Notes: a model not told the origin generated them from the sequence alone. A stretch of 64,000 bases of DNA from UBA5026 sp949065595 (GCA_949065595.1 CARSXK010000001.1:1-64000), one strand, 5' to 3'; counted from the first letter of the stretch, positions 53,034 to 61,912 are shown. Program-made: numbers and translations.

Positions 53034-53640
53034 CTACATATTTTATAATGATATGCCTTTCTTTTCCTTCGCCAATACTTTCTGTTTCCAAATGCTCATA
53101 TTCACCAATTATGGAATGTATGAGCCTTCTTTCATAGGAATTCATTGGATCTAATGAAACATCTATTTTACTATCCAATACTTCTTTGGCTAGTTCTTTT
53201 ATCTGTTTTTCGATTCCTTTGAGTTTTTTTAATTTATAATTAGAAGCATCAATATTTAACTTTAAATTCAATTGTGTTTCCTTTTTTATTGCTTGTTTGA
53301 TCAGTAACTGTAGAGAATTCAAAGTTCTTCCTTCTTTTCCAATGAGAATCGCATTTTGATCTGATACCAAGGTCACTTGATATGTATCTCCTTGTAATAA
53401 AATTTCACATTGAATCTCTATATTTATTAATTTTGCAAACTCCTGAATGTAGTTTTTAATAAAATCCATTATATCTTGTTTTTTTAAAGCATACACTACA
53501 TATTTTGCGCCTTTAAACAATTTACCTTCAATGTATTCTGACCTTAAAAATAAATCTTCTTGTTTACAATTACATTCATTTAGACATTTTTCTAGAGCTT
53601 CTTCTTTGGTTTTTGCCTCATACTTTGTTATATTAAGCAT
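53026..53640 (-). CDS. khpB: RNA-binding protein KhpB (Jag/EloR)
   Basis: 204 residues in three parts: Jag_N (1-50, YEAKTKEEALEKCLNECNCK), a KH domain (about 80-150, ILIGKEGRTLNSLQLLIKQA) and R3H (about 155-204, LDPMNSYERRLIHSIIGEY and a basic KERHIIIKY end). With KhpA it binds RNA and affects cell elongation. It overlaps yidC by eight bases in the classical spoIIIJ-jag pair. The Jag-N to KH linker is shorter than in streptococci. Confidence 0.96.
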   Translation of the reverse strand: MLNITKYEAKTKEEALEKCLNECNCKQEDLFLRSEYIEGKLFKGAKYVVYALKKQDIMDFIKNYIQEFAKLINIEIQCEILLQGDTYQVTLVSDQNAILIGKEGRTLNSLQLLIKQAIKKETQLNLKLNIDASNYKLKKLKGIEKQIKELAKEVLDSKIDVSLDPMNSYERRLIHSIIGEYEHLETESIGEGKERHIIIKYVEE

Positions 53641-54583
53641 TGTTTTTCCCTCGCTTTACCAATAAATTTTGAACGATTGTAAACATATTTGAAGTTACCC
53701 AGTAAATGGCAATTCCAGAAGATATGGAAAAGGCTGTAATGGTCATGATAACAACCATGACATTCGTCATTGTCTTCATTTGCTTTTCTTGGTCTTTTCC
53801 CATAGTAGCACCACTATTTAATTTGAAAGAATAATAAGTTGCGAGAGCAATTACGACAATAAATATCAAATAATAATATTTTCCATGTTGAAATGCGGCA
53901 ATCGCTGGACTGGTTCCCAATTGAAATCCTAAAAAAGTCTCTTCAAAAATTGCTGGAATTCGACTAATTGCTTCATAGAAAGCAAAGAAAAGAGGAATTT
54001 GTATAAATGAGAACAGACAACCAGATAAAGGATTAATGTTATACTTTTTGTATATCATCATCATCTCTTGAGATTTTTGCATCATTGCTTCTTGATCTTG
54101 TCTATTTTTATATTTTGTTTCAATTTTATTTAGTTCTGGTTGGGCCTTTTTTAAATTTTCAGATTGTAAAGCTGTTTTTTTCGTAAATGGCCATACTACA
54201 CCTCTTATAATGATAGTTGCTAAAATCAAAGCAAGTCCATAACTATTGACCAAACGACCAATTTGGATAATGAACCATGCGAGTGGTTTTACAAAGATAG
54301 AAGTCCATATTCCTTCATATTTTCCTTCTGTTATTTTTAAATTTTGACATTTTGGTAAATTTTCCAATTTCACTTGATTGTCTTTATCCACTTTTTCATT
54401 ATATTCTTCATATAATTTTAAAGTTTCTCCTTCTGGTTGACAAAGAATGTTTTTGGTTAAATTTTGACCAGTAGATTCATTTCGTACTGTTTTTCCATCT
54501 TGTTTTAAATATTTAGTACATCCAGTAAAGCTAAATACCAAAATCAAAATAATAAGTCCTTTTAAAATTTTATTTTTTTTCAT
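53633..54583 (-). CDS. yidC: Membrane protein insertase YidC/SpoIIIJ
   Basis: 316 residues with a lipoprotein signal (lipobox FTGC, Cys22), an external loop and five transmembrane helices. The conserved Arg of the hydrophilic groove is in IIIRGVVWPFTKKTALQSE; PELNKIETKYKNR and NPLSGCLFSFIQIPLFFAFYEAI (in part) follow. It inserts proteins into the membrane; the SpoIIIJ paralogue is required for forespore SigG activity in Bacillus. Only this copy is in the window. It overlaps rnpA by 14 bases. Confidence 0.96.
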   Translation of the reverse strand: MKKNKILKGLIILILVFSFTGCTKYLKQDGKTVRNESTGQNLTKNILCQPEGETLKLYEEYNEKVDKDNQVKLENLPKCQNLKITEGKYEGIWTSIFVKPLAWFIIQIGRLVNSYGLALILATIIIRGVVWPFTKKTALQSENLKKAQPELNKIETKYKNRQDQEAMMQKSQEMMMIYKKYNINPLSGCLFSFIQIPLFFAFYEAISRIPAIFEETFLGFQLGTSPAIAAFQHGKYYYLIFIVVIALATYYSFKLNSGATMGKDQEKQMKTMTNVMVVIMTITAFSISSGIAIYWVTSNMFTIVQNLLVKRGKNNA

Positions 54584-54920
54584 TTGGATTCTCCCTTATG
54601 ATATTTAATTTAGAAAAAGCATATAGTAAATCACTTTCCATTTCCCTATATGTTTTTTCTAAAATACTCTTCCTTACCATTATAATACAATAAAAGTGAT
54701 TTTGATAGCTTTTTTTATCAATTATACTTTTTAACTGTCGTTTGACTCTGTTTCTCGTGACAGCATTTCCCACTTTTTTTCCAACTGAAAAACCAAATTG
54801 ATACATTGAAGAATGATTTCTTTCTATATATATTAAGTAATCTTTATATTTGTATGGTTTAATTGTTTGAATCATTCGATTATAAATTTCATTTTCTTTG
54901 ATAATATTTATTTTTTTCAT
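54570..54920 (-). CDS. rnpA: Ribonuclease P protein component
   Basis: 116 residues with the RNR motif GKKVGNAVTRNRVKRQLKSII (in part), FGFSVGKK and YCIIMVRKS. It assists the RNase P RNA in tRNA 5' maturation. It follows rpmH as in nearly all bacteria, but a hairpin terminator lies between the two. GGAG precedes the ATG at a long distance. Confidence 0.95.
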   Translation of the reverse strand: MKKINIIKENEIYNRMIQTIKPYKYKDYLIYIERNHSSMYQFGFSVGKKVGNAVTRNRVKRQLKSIIDKKSYQNHFYCIIMVRKSILEKTYREMESDLLYAFSKLNIIRENPNEKK

Positions 54921-54937
54921 TTGGGCAAACTCCTTAT

Positions 54938-54967
54938 ATAAAAAACCACTGTTATTTCGCAGTGGTT
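54938..54967 (-). terminator. Intercistronic terminator between rpmH and rnpA
   Basis: AACCACTG-CGAAATAA-CAGTGGTT followed by TTTTTATATAA on the minus strand. Six bases separate it from the rpmH stop. It probably reduces rnpA-yidC-khpB transcription relative to rpmH. Confidence 0.85.
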
Positions 54968-54972
54968 GATTA

Positions 54973-55095
54973 TTAATGTGATAAAACTTTACGTCCTTTT
55001 CTTCTTCTATTATTGATAATATTTGTTTTCATGCGTGCTAAAAAACCTTGTTTTTTACTTCTTTTACGATTGTTTGGTTGATAAGTTCTTTTCAT
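54973..55095 (-). CDS. rpmH: 50S ribosomal protein L34, short form
   Basis: The 40-residue product starts MKRTYQPNNRKRSKKQGF and ends RRRKGRKVLSH, both canonical. The standard protein has 44 residues; four are missing in the middle, where LARMKTNIINNRRR replaces RMSTKNGRKVLARRR-type sequence. AGGAGG is nine bases before the ATG. It is the first gene after oriC on the left arm and has a consensus promoter. Confidence 0.95.
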   Translation of the reverse strand: MKRTYQPNNRKRSKKQGFLARMKTNIINNRRRKGRKVLSH

Positions 55096-55137
55096 CTATA
55101 TACACCTCCTGTGCTAAAATTTTGCATTGCTTTTAAC

Positions 55138-55166
55138 ATTATATATACATTTGATTGATTTGTCAA
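55138..55166 (-). promoter_or_regulatory. rpmH: Perfect consensus sigma-A promoter of rpmH
   Basis: TTGACA and TATAAT with exactly 17 bases between, on the minus strand; transcription would begin about 36 bases before the rpmH ATG. Confidence 0.9.
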
Positions 55167-55196
55167 ATATTTTCTTACCATTTTTTCTGATAAGCG

Positions 55197-55426
55197 TTTT
55201 CCACATTCTCCATTTCTACCTTATTCCAGATTGCACACAATAATTCACATAATTTCATCTGGAATCCTTTTGTATTTTTGATTTATCCACAGATTTGTGC
55301 ATTATTTAGAAACACACTTCTTAATTGTTTATAAATTTATCCACAATTTCGTGGATAAATATTAATTTTTTAGATATTATATGATTTTTATATGTGGATA
55401 ATGATGTGATTTATGTTTTTTCCACA
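55197..55426. other. oriC: DnaA-box cluster between rpmH and dnaA
   Basis: Perfect DnaA boxes (TTATCCACA) at 55283-55291 and 55337-55345 on the plus strand and 55393-55401 on the minus strand; one-mismatch boxes at 55197-55205, 55350-55358 (minus) and 55418-55426. The surrounding sequence is extremely AT-rich and gene-free for 410 bases (55096-55505). Gene polarity switches here from minus to plus, as expected at a bidirectional origin. Confidence 0.9.
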
Positions 55427-55505
55427 ATTTTTGTCAATTTTTCTTTTATTTTCTATTAATATAAGGTACAATATAGATGTGAAATCAGGGATGGAGGTGT
55501 AGGAT

Positions 55506-56858
55506 TTGGATACCAAAAAACTTTGGAAAGCGTTTTTGGACAAAATGAAAGAAGAACTTTCTCCCATCGCATATGAAACTTGGTTTTCTGAAACAGAATT
55601 ACATGAATTACAAGATAATACCGCCAAGGTTATTGTTCCTATGCATATTCATAAAAAAAATTTAAAAGAAAATTACAATGAAATGATTCAAGATATTTTT
55701 TCTGAAATCTCTGGTTCTAATTTTAAATTTGAGTATTTTACAAAAGAAGAGGTTGTTTTTAATGTCGAAATTAACACCGATGAAATTGGGGTTCCAGCAA
55801 ATACCAATTTTGAAACCAATCTAAATTCTCTATATACATTCGATAATTTTATTGTAGGGGAGAGTAACAAATTTGCACAGGCAACAGCATTGGCAGTTGC
55901 AGAAAATCCAGGTTATATGTATAATCCTTTATTTATCTATGGAAATAGTGGACTTGGAAAAACACATTTAATGCATGCGATTGGAAATTATATTATTAAA
56001 AATAGTAAAAAAACAGTATTATATGTAACCAGTGAAAAATTTGTATCTGATTTTATTGGAATTAATAAAAAAAATAAAGAAGGCAACAATTTTGATAATG
56101 TGGAAATTTTTAAACGAAAATATCGAAATATTGATGTTTTAATTATCGATGATATCCAATACTTGGGAAATGCCAATCAAACACAGCAGGAATTCTTTAA
56201 TACATTTAATGACTTATATGGAAACAATAAACAAATTATTATTTCTTCTGATCGATCTCCTGATGATTTAAAGTTGTTAGAGGATAGATTAAGAACAAGA
56301 TTTAACTGGGGACTTACCATTAATATTCTTCAACCAGACTTTAATTTACGGATGAATATTATTGACAATAAGATTGAAGGGCATATGCTTGCAAGTCCTT
56401 TTCCACAAGAAGTAAAAGAATATATCGCAAGTAATTGTACCAGTGACATTCGGAAATTAGAAGGGGCGATTACTAGGGTCGTTGCCTATGCTACAATGAT
56501 GAATGGAAGTGATATTTCTTTAGATTTAGCGATTGAAGCATTAAAAGATTATTTTGTAAAGAGTATCATTTCTAAAAATAAAATTGATCAAGTTCAACAA
56601 TTAGTAGCCAATCATTACAATATTACAGTAGAAGAAATCAAAAGCAAAAGAAGATCAGCGGCAATTGCGGTTCCAAGGCAAGTAGCTATGTATATATGTA
56701 GAACCTTTTTGGAAGAATCCCTTCCTAAAATTGGAATTGAATTTGGTGGAAAAGATCATACAACTGTGATGCACTCTGTAGATAAAATTAAAAATCAATT
56801 AAAAAGTAATTCAGAATTAGAACTTGCCATTCAAAAAATTATTGAACAAATTAAATAA
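55506..56858 (+). CDS. dnaA: Chromosomal replication initiator DnaA
   Basis: 450 residues: N-terminal domain I (1-75), short linker, AAA+ domain with Walker A GNSGLGKTH (146-154; usually GGVGLGKTH), Walker B VLIIDDIQYLGN, sensor LEDRLRTRFNWGL, and domain IV with the DNA-binding signature GKDHTTVMHSVDKI. It opens oriC and loads the helicase. The start codon is TTG at 55506, preceded by GGAGGTG; no in-frame ATG fits domain I. Confidence 0.97.
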   Translation: MDTKKLWKAFLDKMKEELSPIAYETWFSETELHELQDNTAKVIVPMHIHKKNLKENYNEMIQDIFSEISGSNFKFEYFTKEEVVFNVEINTDEIGVPANTNFETNLNSLYTFDNFIVGESNKFAQATALAVAENPGYMYNPLFIYGNSGLGKTHLMHAIGNYIIKNSKKTVLYVTSEKFVSDFIGINKKNKEGNNFDNVEIFKRKYRNIDVLIIDDIQYLGNANQTQQEFFNTFNDLYGNNKQIIISSDRSPDDLKLLEDRLRTRFNWGLTINILQPDFNLRMNIIDNKIEGHMLASPFPQEVKEYIASNCTSDIRKLEGAITRVVAYATMMNGSDISLDLAIEALKDYFVKSIISKNKIDQVQQLVANHYNITVEEIKSKRRSAAIAVPRQVAMYICRTFLEESLPKIGIEFGGKDHTTVMHSVDKIKNQLKSNSELELAIQKIIEQIK

Positions 56859-56859
56859 A

Positions 56860-56948
56860 TGTGGAAAAAGGAGAATTATTCACTAATTTTCCAGAAAAAG
56901 AAAATTATGTTTTTCTTTACTTTCTATGAAAATATTATGTTTTCCACA
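56860..56948. other. Second DnaA-box group between dnaA and dnaN
   Basis: TTTTCCACA-type boxes at 56860-56868 (minus) and 56940-56948 (plus), followed by a further TTTTCCAC. This matches the two-part origin of Bacillus, in which dnaA is flanked by box clusters and unwinding occurs between dnaA and dnaN. Confidence 0.65.
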
Positions 56949-57005
56949 TTTTCCACTTTCATAATAAAAATAATCATTTAAAATAAATAATAGGAGGAGT
57001 GAATT

Positions 57006-58127
57006 ATGAAATTAGAAATCAAACAAGAAATCCTTATGGAACACTTAAATTATGTAATTAAAGGAATATCTAGTAAAAATATTATTCCTGTTTTAAATTG
57101 TATTAAATTTGAACTCGAGCATGAAGGGTTACATTTAATGAGTACAGATAATGAGATCGCCATTAAAACATTTATTCCAAGTAATGAAATTGAAAAAATT
57201 GATAAAGTAGGGGAGATTGTGGTATCAGGACGCTTTATCTATGATATTATCAAAAAGTTACCAAATACGATAGTATCAATAGAAGAAGTCATTGATAATA
57301 AAATTTTAATTACAACCCCCAATTCTTCTTTTCATTTAAATTGCAACCGAGCAGATGAATTTCCAACTTTAGATTTAAATGAAAGTCAAACACCTATCTT
57401 GATTAGTAAAAAAATATTTAAAAATATGATACGTCAAACTGCTTTTGCAACTTCAAATCAAGAATCCCGTCCTATTTTAACAGGAATCAATATAAAAATT
57501 ACCAATAATATATTAGAATGTACTGCGACTGATTCTTACCGACTTGCGACTAAAAAAGTGGAATTAGAATCTTCATTAGAAGAAGAAATTAATATTACAA
57601 TCCCTAATCGAAGTTTGAATGAATTAATGAAGCTAATCAATGAAGAAGATGGGGATATGGAATTACATATCTTTAATAATAAAGTGATATTTCAAGTAGA
57701 AAGTATTGTAATGATGTCTCGTTTATTAAATGGAACGTACCCAGATACTTCTAAACTGATTCCAGAAACGTATGAATTAACAATTCAAGTAAAATTAAAT
57801 GACTTTTATGATGCGATCGATCGTGCTTCTTTGTTAACAAATGAATCCGATAAAAATACCATTAAATTAGAAAGCAATGGAAATATGATAACCGTTTCAT
57901 CCAACATTCCTGAAATAGGAAACGTAGAAGAAAAAATAGAAATCGAAAAAACAAATGAAATGGACATTAAAATTGCCTTTAGCTCAAAATACATGATGGA
58001 CGCATTAAAGTCATTAGAAAGCGATGAAATTGTTCTATTATTGAATGGAGAAATCAAACCAATCATCATGAAAAATCCAGAAAGTGATGATTTAACGCAA
58101 CTGATTTTGCCAATTCGAACTTACTAA
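57006..58127 (+). CDS. dnaN: DNA polymerase III beta sliding clamp
   Basis: 373 residues with three repeated clamp domains. Visible landmarks are MKLEIKQEILMEHLNYVIKGISSKNIIPVLNCI in part, the TDNEIAI core, TGINIKI, CTATDSYRLATKKV and the C-terminal LILPIRTY. The ring-shaped dimer tethers polymerase to DNA. AGGAGGAG lies before the ATG. The order dnaA-dnaN is universal in the group. Confidence 0.97.
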   Translation: MKLEIKQEILMEHLNYVIKGISSKNIIPVLNCIKFELEHEGLHLMSTDNEIAIKTFIPSNEIEKIDKVGEIVVSGRFIYDIIKKLPNTIVSIEEVIDNKILITTPNSSFHLNCNRADEFPTLDLNESQTPILISKKIFKNMIRQTAFATSNQESRPILTGINIKITNNILECTATDSYRLATKKVELESSLEEEINITIPNRSLNELMKLINEEDGDMELHIFNNKVIFQVESIVMMSRLLNGTYPDTSKLIPETYELTIQVKLNDFYDAIDRASLLTNESDKNTIKLESNGNMITVSSNIPEIGNVEEKIEIEKTNEMDIKIAFSSKYMMDALKSLESDEIVLLLNGEIKPIIMKNPESDDLTQLILPIRTY

Positions 58128-58152
58128 ATAGGCTTAAATAGTCTATTTTTTT
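58126..58152 (+). terminator. Terminator of dnaA-dnaN
   Basis: AAATAG and CTATTT around an 11-base loop followed by TTTTTTG; directly at the dnaN stop. It separates dnaN from the ComK-family gene. Confidence 0.65.
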
Positions 58153-58278
58153 GCATAAAAATGCAATTTTCATAATTTTCTGACATAATTCAACAAAATA
58201 TGACAAGAATGATGTATATAGTACCCGGCATAGATGTTTATCCGGAGAATGTCTATAAAGTTGAAAGGAGGAATATAA

Positions 58279-58728
58279 GTGGTCACAAATTATGAAATTA
58301 ATTCTTCAACATTAGCCATTGTCCCTATCTCTAAAAATGTCTCTCAAATAATCGAAGAAGAAGAAATTATAACTGTGAATAAAACAACAACTGAAGTCAT
58401 TGATGATAGTTGTAAATTTTTTGGAAGTTCTTATTTAGGTAGACATGAAGGAACAAAAAATTTGATTGGGATTCATTATAAAGCTCCAATTGTGATAGAA
58501 GAAAGTAATCTAGTTATTTTTTTCCCAACAGCATCTCCACGATTTGATAACTGTTATTGGATTTCACTTAAAAAAATATTAAAGTATAAAAAAGAAGCAG
58601 GAAAAACTATAATTATTTTTAAAAATGGTTATGAATTACCAATCAATATTTCTACTGGTTCTTTAGAAAATCAAATTTTAAGATCTACTTTATTAGAATC
58701 TGTTTTGCGTAGTAGGAAAATGTCATAA
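58279..58728 (+). CDS. ComK-family competence transcription factor, C-terminally short
   Basis: 149 residues that align with Bacillus subtilis ComK (192) over their whole length: YEINSSTLAIVPI, VIDDSCKFFGSSYLGRHEGT (ComK: IVDRSCRFFGSSYAGRKAGT), APIVIEESNLVIFFPTASP, CYWIS, and YELPINISTGSLENQILRS. The C-terminal 40 residues of ComK, which include the MecA-binding region, are absent. ComK activates DNA-uptake genes by binding AAAA-N5-TTTT boxes; one such box lies at 58158-58170. Start is GTG with AAAGGAGG eight bases upstream. It occupies the slot of yaaA between dnaN and recF, between two terminators. Confidence 0.88.
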   Translation: MVTNYEINSSTLAIVPISKNVSQIIEEEEIITVNKTTTEVIDDSCKFFGSSYLGRHEGTKNLIGIHYKAPIVIEESNLVIFFPTASPRFDNCYWISLKKILKYKKEAGKTIIIFKNGYELPINISTGSLENQILRSTLLESVLRSRKMS

Positions 58729-58738
58729 TAATTTCTAG

Positions 58739-58765
58739 AAAATAAGCTTAAAAGCTTATTTTTTA
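58739..58765 (+). terminator. Terminator of the ComK-family gene
   Basis: AAATAAGCTT and AAGCTTATTT form a 10-bp stem, then TTTT; ten bases after the stop codon. Confidence 0.88.
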
Positions 58766-58860
58766 ATTTAATTTGTGCTATAATGTTATATGTGTATAGG
58801 TATATTAATTTTATATAACGTTTTAATATAACCCATAAAAATGCAAAAAGAAGGTGTTAT

Positions 58861-59973
58861 ATGTATATTAAAAATATTAAACTCAATCATTTTAGAAATT
58901 ATAAAACACTTTCACTAACTTTCCATAAAGGAATTAATATTATATATGGGGAAAATGCGCAAGGAAAAACAAATTTATTAGAATCTATCTATGTACTTGC
59001 TTTAACTAAATCGCATCGTTCTTTTATTGATAGTCATCTAATTCAGGAAAACAATGAAAGAGCAAAAATAGTAGGAAATGTATATATAGATGAAATGACA
59101 ACTGAATTTGAAATCGCTTTTGAAGAGAAAAAAAAGCAACTGAAAATAGATGGAGATATTGTAAAAAAGGTAGGAGATTACTTATCTAAAATGAACATTA
59201 TTATTTTTTATCCAGATGATTTGGAATTGGTAAAGGGTTCTCCTAATGTCAGAAGAAGATTTTTAAATCTAGAATTGAGTCAACTTAACTCAAATTATTA
59301 CAATATATTAAATGATTACAATCGTCTTTTGAAAATGCGTAATGATTACATAAAGTTACATACCAATCAATTTGATGAAAATTATTTTTCTGTTTTAACT
59401 TCTTATTTGATTGATAAATCTATATTATTACTTAAAATGCGAAAAAAATTTATTGATAAAATCAATATTTATGTCAGTGATATTTTTTATCGCATATCTT
59501 CATTGCAAAATTTTCAAGTAGTATATCAATCTTTTATTGAATATGACCCTGACGAGAAATCTTTAAAAGAAAAAATAGAAACTCTTTTTCAGTCATTAAG
59601 AGAAAAAGAATTTCGATATAAAACAACTTTAATTGGACCACACCGAGATGACTTTTCTTTTTATGTAGGGGATATGCAATTAAAAAGTTATGGCTCACAA
59701 GGTCAACAACGAATGGCGATTTTATCCTTGAAATTGGCTGAAATCGAAATATTCAAATCATATAAAAAGGAGACTCCGATTTTATTACTGGATGATGTCT
59801 TTAGTGAATTAGATGATGGTAAAAAAAATAACTTGTTACACTATATGAATGAAGATATCCAAACAATTATTACAACAACTGATTTACAAGATATTGATGA
59901 AAGTATTCGTAAAAAGTCTAAATTAATTGAAATTGTTCAAGGGACAATAAAAACATTAGAAGAGGTGGAATAA
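58861..59973 (+). CDS. recF: DNA replication and repair protein RecF
   Basis: 370 residues: LNHFRNYKTLSLTFHKGINII in part, Walker A YGENAQGKTNLLESIY, ABC signature SYGSQGQQRMAILSLKLAE and Walker B TPILLLDDVFSELDD. An SMC-like ATPase that loads RecA at gaps. It abuts gyrB without intergenic base, whose ribosome-binding site (GAAGAGGTGG) lies in recF. Confidence 0.96.
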   Translation: MYIKNIKLNHFRNYKTLSLTFHKGINIIYGENAQGKTNLLESIYVLALTKSHRSFIDSHLIQENNERAKIVGNVYIDEMTTEFEIAFEEKKKQLKIDGDIVKKVGDYLSKMNIIIFYPDDLELVKGSPNVRRRFLNLELSQLNSNYYNILNDYNRLLKMRNDYIKLHTNQFDENYFSVLTSYLIDKSILLLKMRKKFIDKINIYVSDIFYRISSLQNFQVVYQSFIEYDPDEKSLKEKIETLFQSLREKEFRYKTTLIGPHRDDFSFYVGDMQLKSYGSQGQQRMAILSLKLAEIEIFKSYKKETPILLLDDVFSELDDGKKNNLLHYMNEDIQTIITTTDLQDIDESIRKKSKLIEIVQGTIKTLEEVE

Positions 59974-61902
59974 ATGAAAAATGAACAACATTATGATGCA
60001 TCGGATATTCAAGTTTTGGAAGGATTAGAAGCAGTACGAAAAAGACCAGGTATGTATATTGGAACAACGGATGTGAAAGGCCTTCATCATTTGGTATGGG
60101 AAATTGTTGATAATGCCATTGATGAAGCTTTAGCAGGATATTGTAAAAATATTGAAATCATCATTAACAAAGATAATTCAATTACTGTCAAAGATGATGG
60201 TAGAGGAATTCCAATCGGTGTCCATGCCAAAACAGGAATATCTACTGTTGAAACAGTTTATACCGTTTTACATGCAGGAGGAAAATTTGGTGGAGGCGGA
60301 TACAAGGTATCAGGAGGACTCCATGGAGTAGGAGCTTCTGTTGTCAATGCTCTTTCAAAAAGTGTAGTAGTAACCGTATATAAAGAAGGTCATATTCATG
60401 AAGCAAAGTTCGAAAATGGTGGGAAAATCGCCCAACATTTAACAGTAATAGGAGATTGTGATGAAAATAGAACAGGTACAACTGTGACTTTTAAACCAGA
60501 TCCAACTATTTTTGATACCGACGTTTACGATTATGAAACACTTATGATTCGTACTAGAGAACTGGCTTTTCTAAATAAAGGATTAAGATTGACTTTGCGT
60601 GATGACCGTGATAGTGAGGACACAACTGGGGAAACGTTTCTATATGAAGGTGGAATTGGAGAATATGTAAAATTTTTGAATAAAAATAAAACCCCAATTC
60701 AAGAGCAAATCATTCATTTAGAAGGAGAAGAAGAAGGAATTATTTTTGAAGTTGCGATGCAATATAACTCTAGTTATGTCGATAACATTTATTCCTTTGT
60801 AAATAATATCAACACTCATGATGGAGGAACACATGAAGAAGGAGTAAGACGTGCTTTAACCAGAGTCATCAATAATTATGCGCGAAAAACCAACTTGTTA
60901 AAAGAAAAAGATGAATCATTGACAGGAGAAGATGTCAAAGAAGGGTTAACCATGATTGTCTCTTGTAAACATCCTAACCCTCAATTTGAAGGACAGACCA
61001 AAGGAAGACTCGGAAATTCAGAAGTCAGAAAATTAGCAGATAATGTTTTTTCAGAAGGTTTTGAACGTTTCTTAATGGAAAATCCAGAAGAAGCAAAAAT
61101 TATTGTAGAAAAAACGATGACTGCTGCTCGTGCACGTGCAGCTGCCAAAAAAGCACGTGATTTAACTAGAAGAAAAACTGCTTTAGAAGTTTCTAGTTTA
61201 CCAGGAAAACTTGCAGATTGCAGAAGTAAAGATGCAAGTGAATGTGAAATATTTATTGTCGAAGGGGATTCCGCTGGGGGTTCGGCTAAGTCTGGACGTG
61301 ATAGCAATATCCAAGCGATTCTTCCTTTGCGTGGAAAAATATTAAATGTAGAAAAGGCAAGATTGGATAGAATATTATCAAATAATGAAATTCGTTCAAT
61401 GATTACAGCATTTGGAACAGGAATTGGAGAAGAATTTGATATTAGTAAACTTAGATATCATAAAATCATCATTATGACGGATGCTGATGTCGATGGCGCA
61501 CACATTCGAATCTTATTATTGACATTTTTCTATCGTTATTTTAAACCATTGGTAGAACAAGGTTATATATATGCTGCACAGCCACCACTTTATAAAATTG
61601 AATATGGAAAATTTTTAAAATATTTATACAGTGATGAAGAATTGGAAGAAAATTTGAATGAAATTCCAGAGGCATATAAAAATAAATATAGCTTACAACG
61701 ATATAAAGGTCTTGGAGAAATGGATTATGATCAGTTATGGGAAACTACAATGGATCCAGAAAATAGAACATTACTACAAATATCAATTGATGATGTTAAA
61801 CAAGCAGATCAAGTATTGTCTGAATTGATGGGTGAAGAAGTGGAACCTAGACGTGAATTTATAGAAAAAAATGCGAAGTTCGTAGAAAATTTAGATATAT
61901 AG
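59974..61902 (+). CDS. gyrB: DNA gyrase subunit B
   Basis: 642 residues with the GHKL ATPase (VDNAIDEALAGYC, KVSGGLHGVGASVVNALS), transducer, TOPRIM domain (FIVEGDSAGGSAKSGRD, IIMTDADVDGAHIRILLL) and the C-terminal RYKGLGEMDYDQLWETTMDPE (in part). With GyrA it introduces negative supercoils. QRPG-like RKRPGMYIG at the start is typical. Not ParE, judged by gene order recF-gyrB-gyrA. Confidence 0.97.
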   Translation: MKNEQHYDASDIQVLEGLEAVRKRPGMYIGTTDVKGLHHLVWEIVDNAIDEALAGYCKNIEIIINKDNSITVKDDGRGIPIGVHAKTGISTVETVYTVLHAGGKFGGGGYKVSGGLHGVGASVVNALSKSVVVTVYKEGHIHEAKFENGGKIAQHLTVIGDCDENRTGTTVTFKPDPTIFDTDVYDYETLMIRTRELAFLNKGLRLTLRDDRDSEDTTGETFLYEGGIGEYVKFLNKNKTPIQEQIIHLEGEEEGIIFEVAMQYNSSYVDNIYSFVNNINTHDGGTHEEGVRRALTRVINNYARKTNLLKEKDESLTGEDVKEGLTMIVSCKHPNPQFEGQTKGRLGNSEVRKLADNVFSEGFERFLMENPEEAKIIVEKTMTAARARAAAKKARDLTRRKTALEVSSLPGKLADCRSKDASECEIFIVEGDSAGGSAKSGRDSNIQAILPLRGKILNVEKARLDRILSNNEIRSMITAFGTGIGEEFDISKLRYHKIIIMTDADVDGAHIRILLLTFFYRYFKPLVEQGYIYAAQPPLYKIEYGKFLKYLYSDEELEENLNEIPEAYKNKYSLQRYKGLGEMDYDQLWETTMDPENRTLLQISIDDVKQADQVLSELMGEEVEPRREFIEKNAKFVENLDI

Positions 61903-61912
61903 GAGGTGTAAA

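Noticed and set aside
55138..55505. A short gene between rpmH and dnaA
   Set aside because: The open frame at 55388-55627 on the minus strand overlaps dnaA and the DnaA boxes and has no ribosome-binding site.
60981..61307. Open frame antisense to gyrB
   Set aside because: It lies fully within the conserved TOPRIM-containing part of gyrB and has no recognisable protein features.
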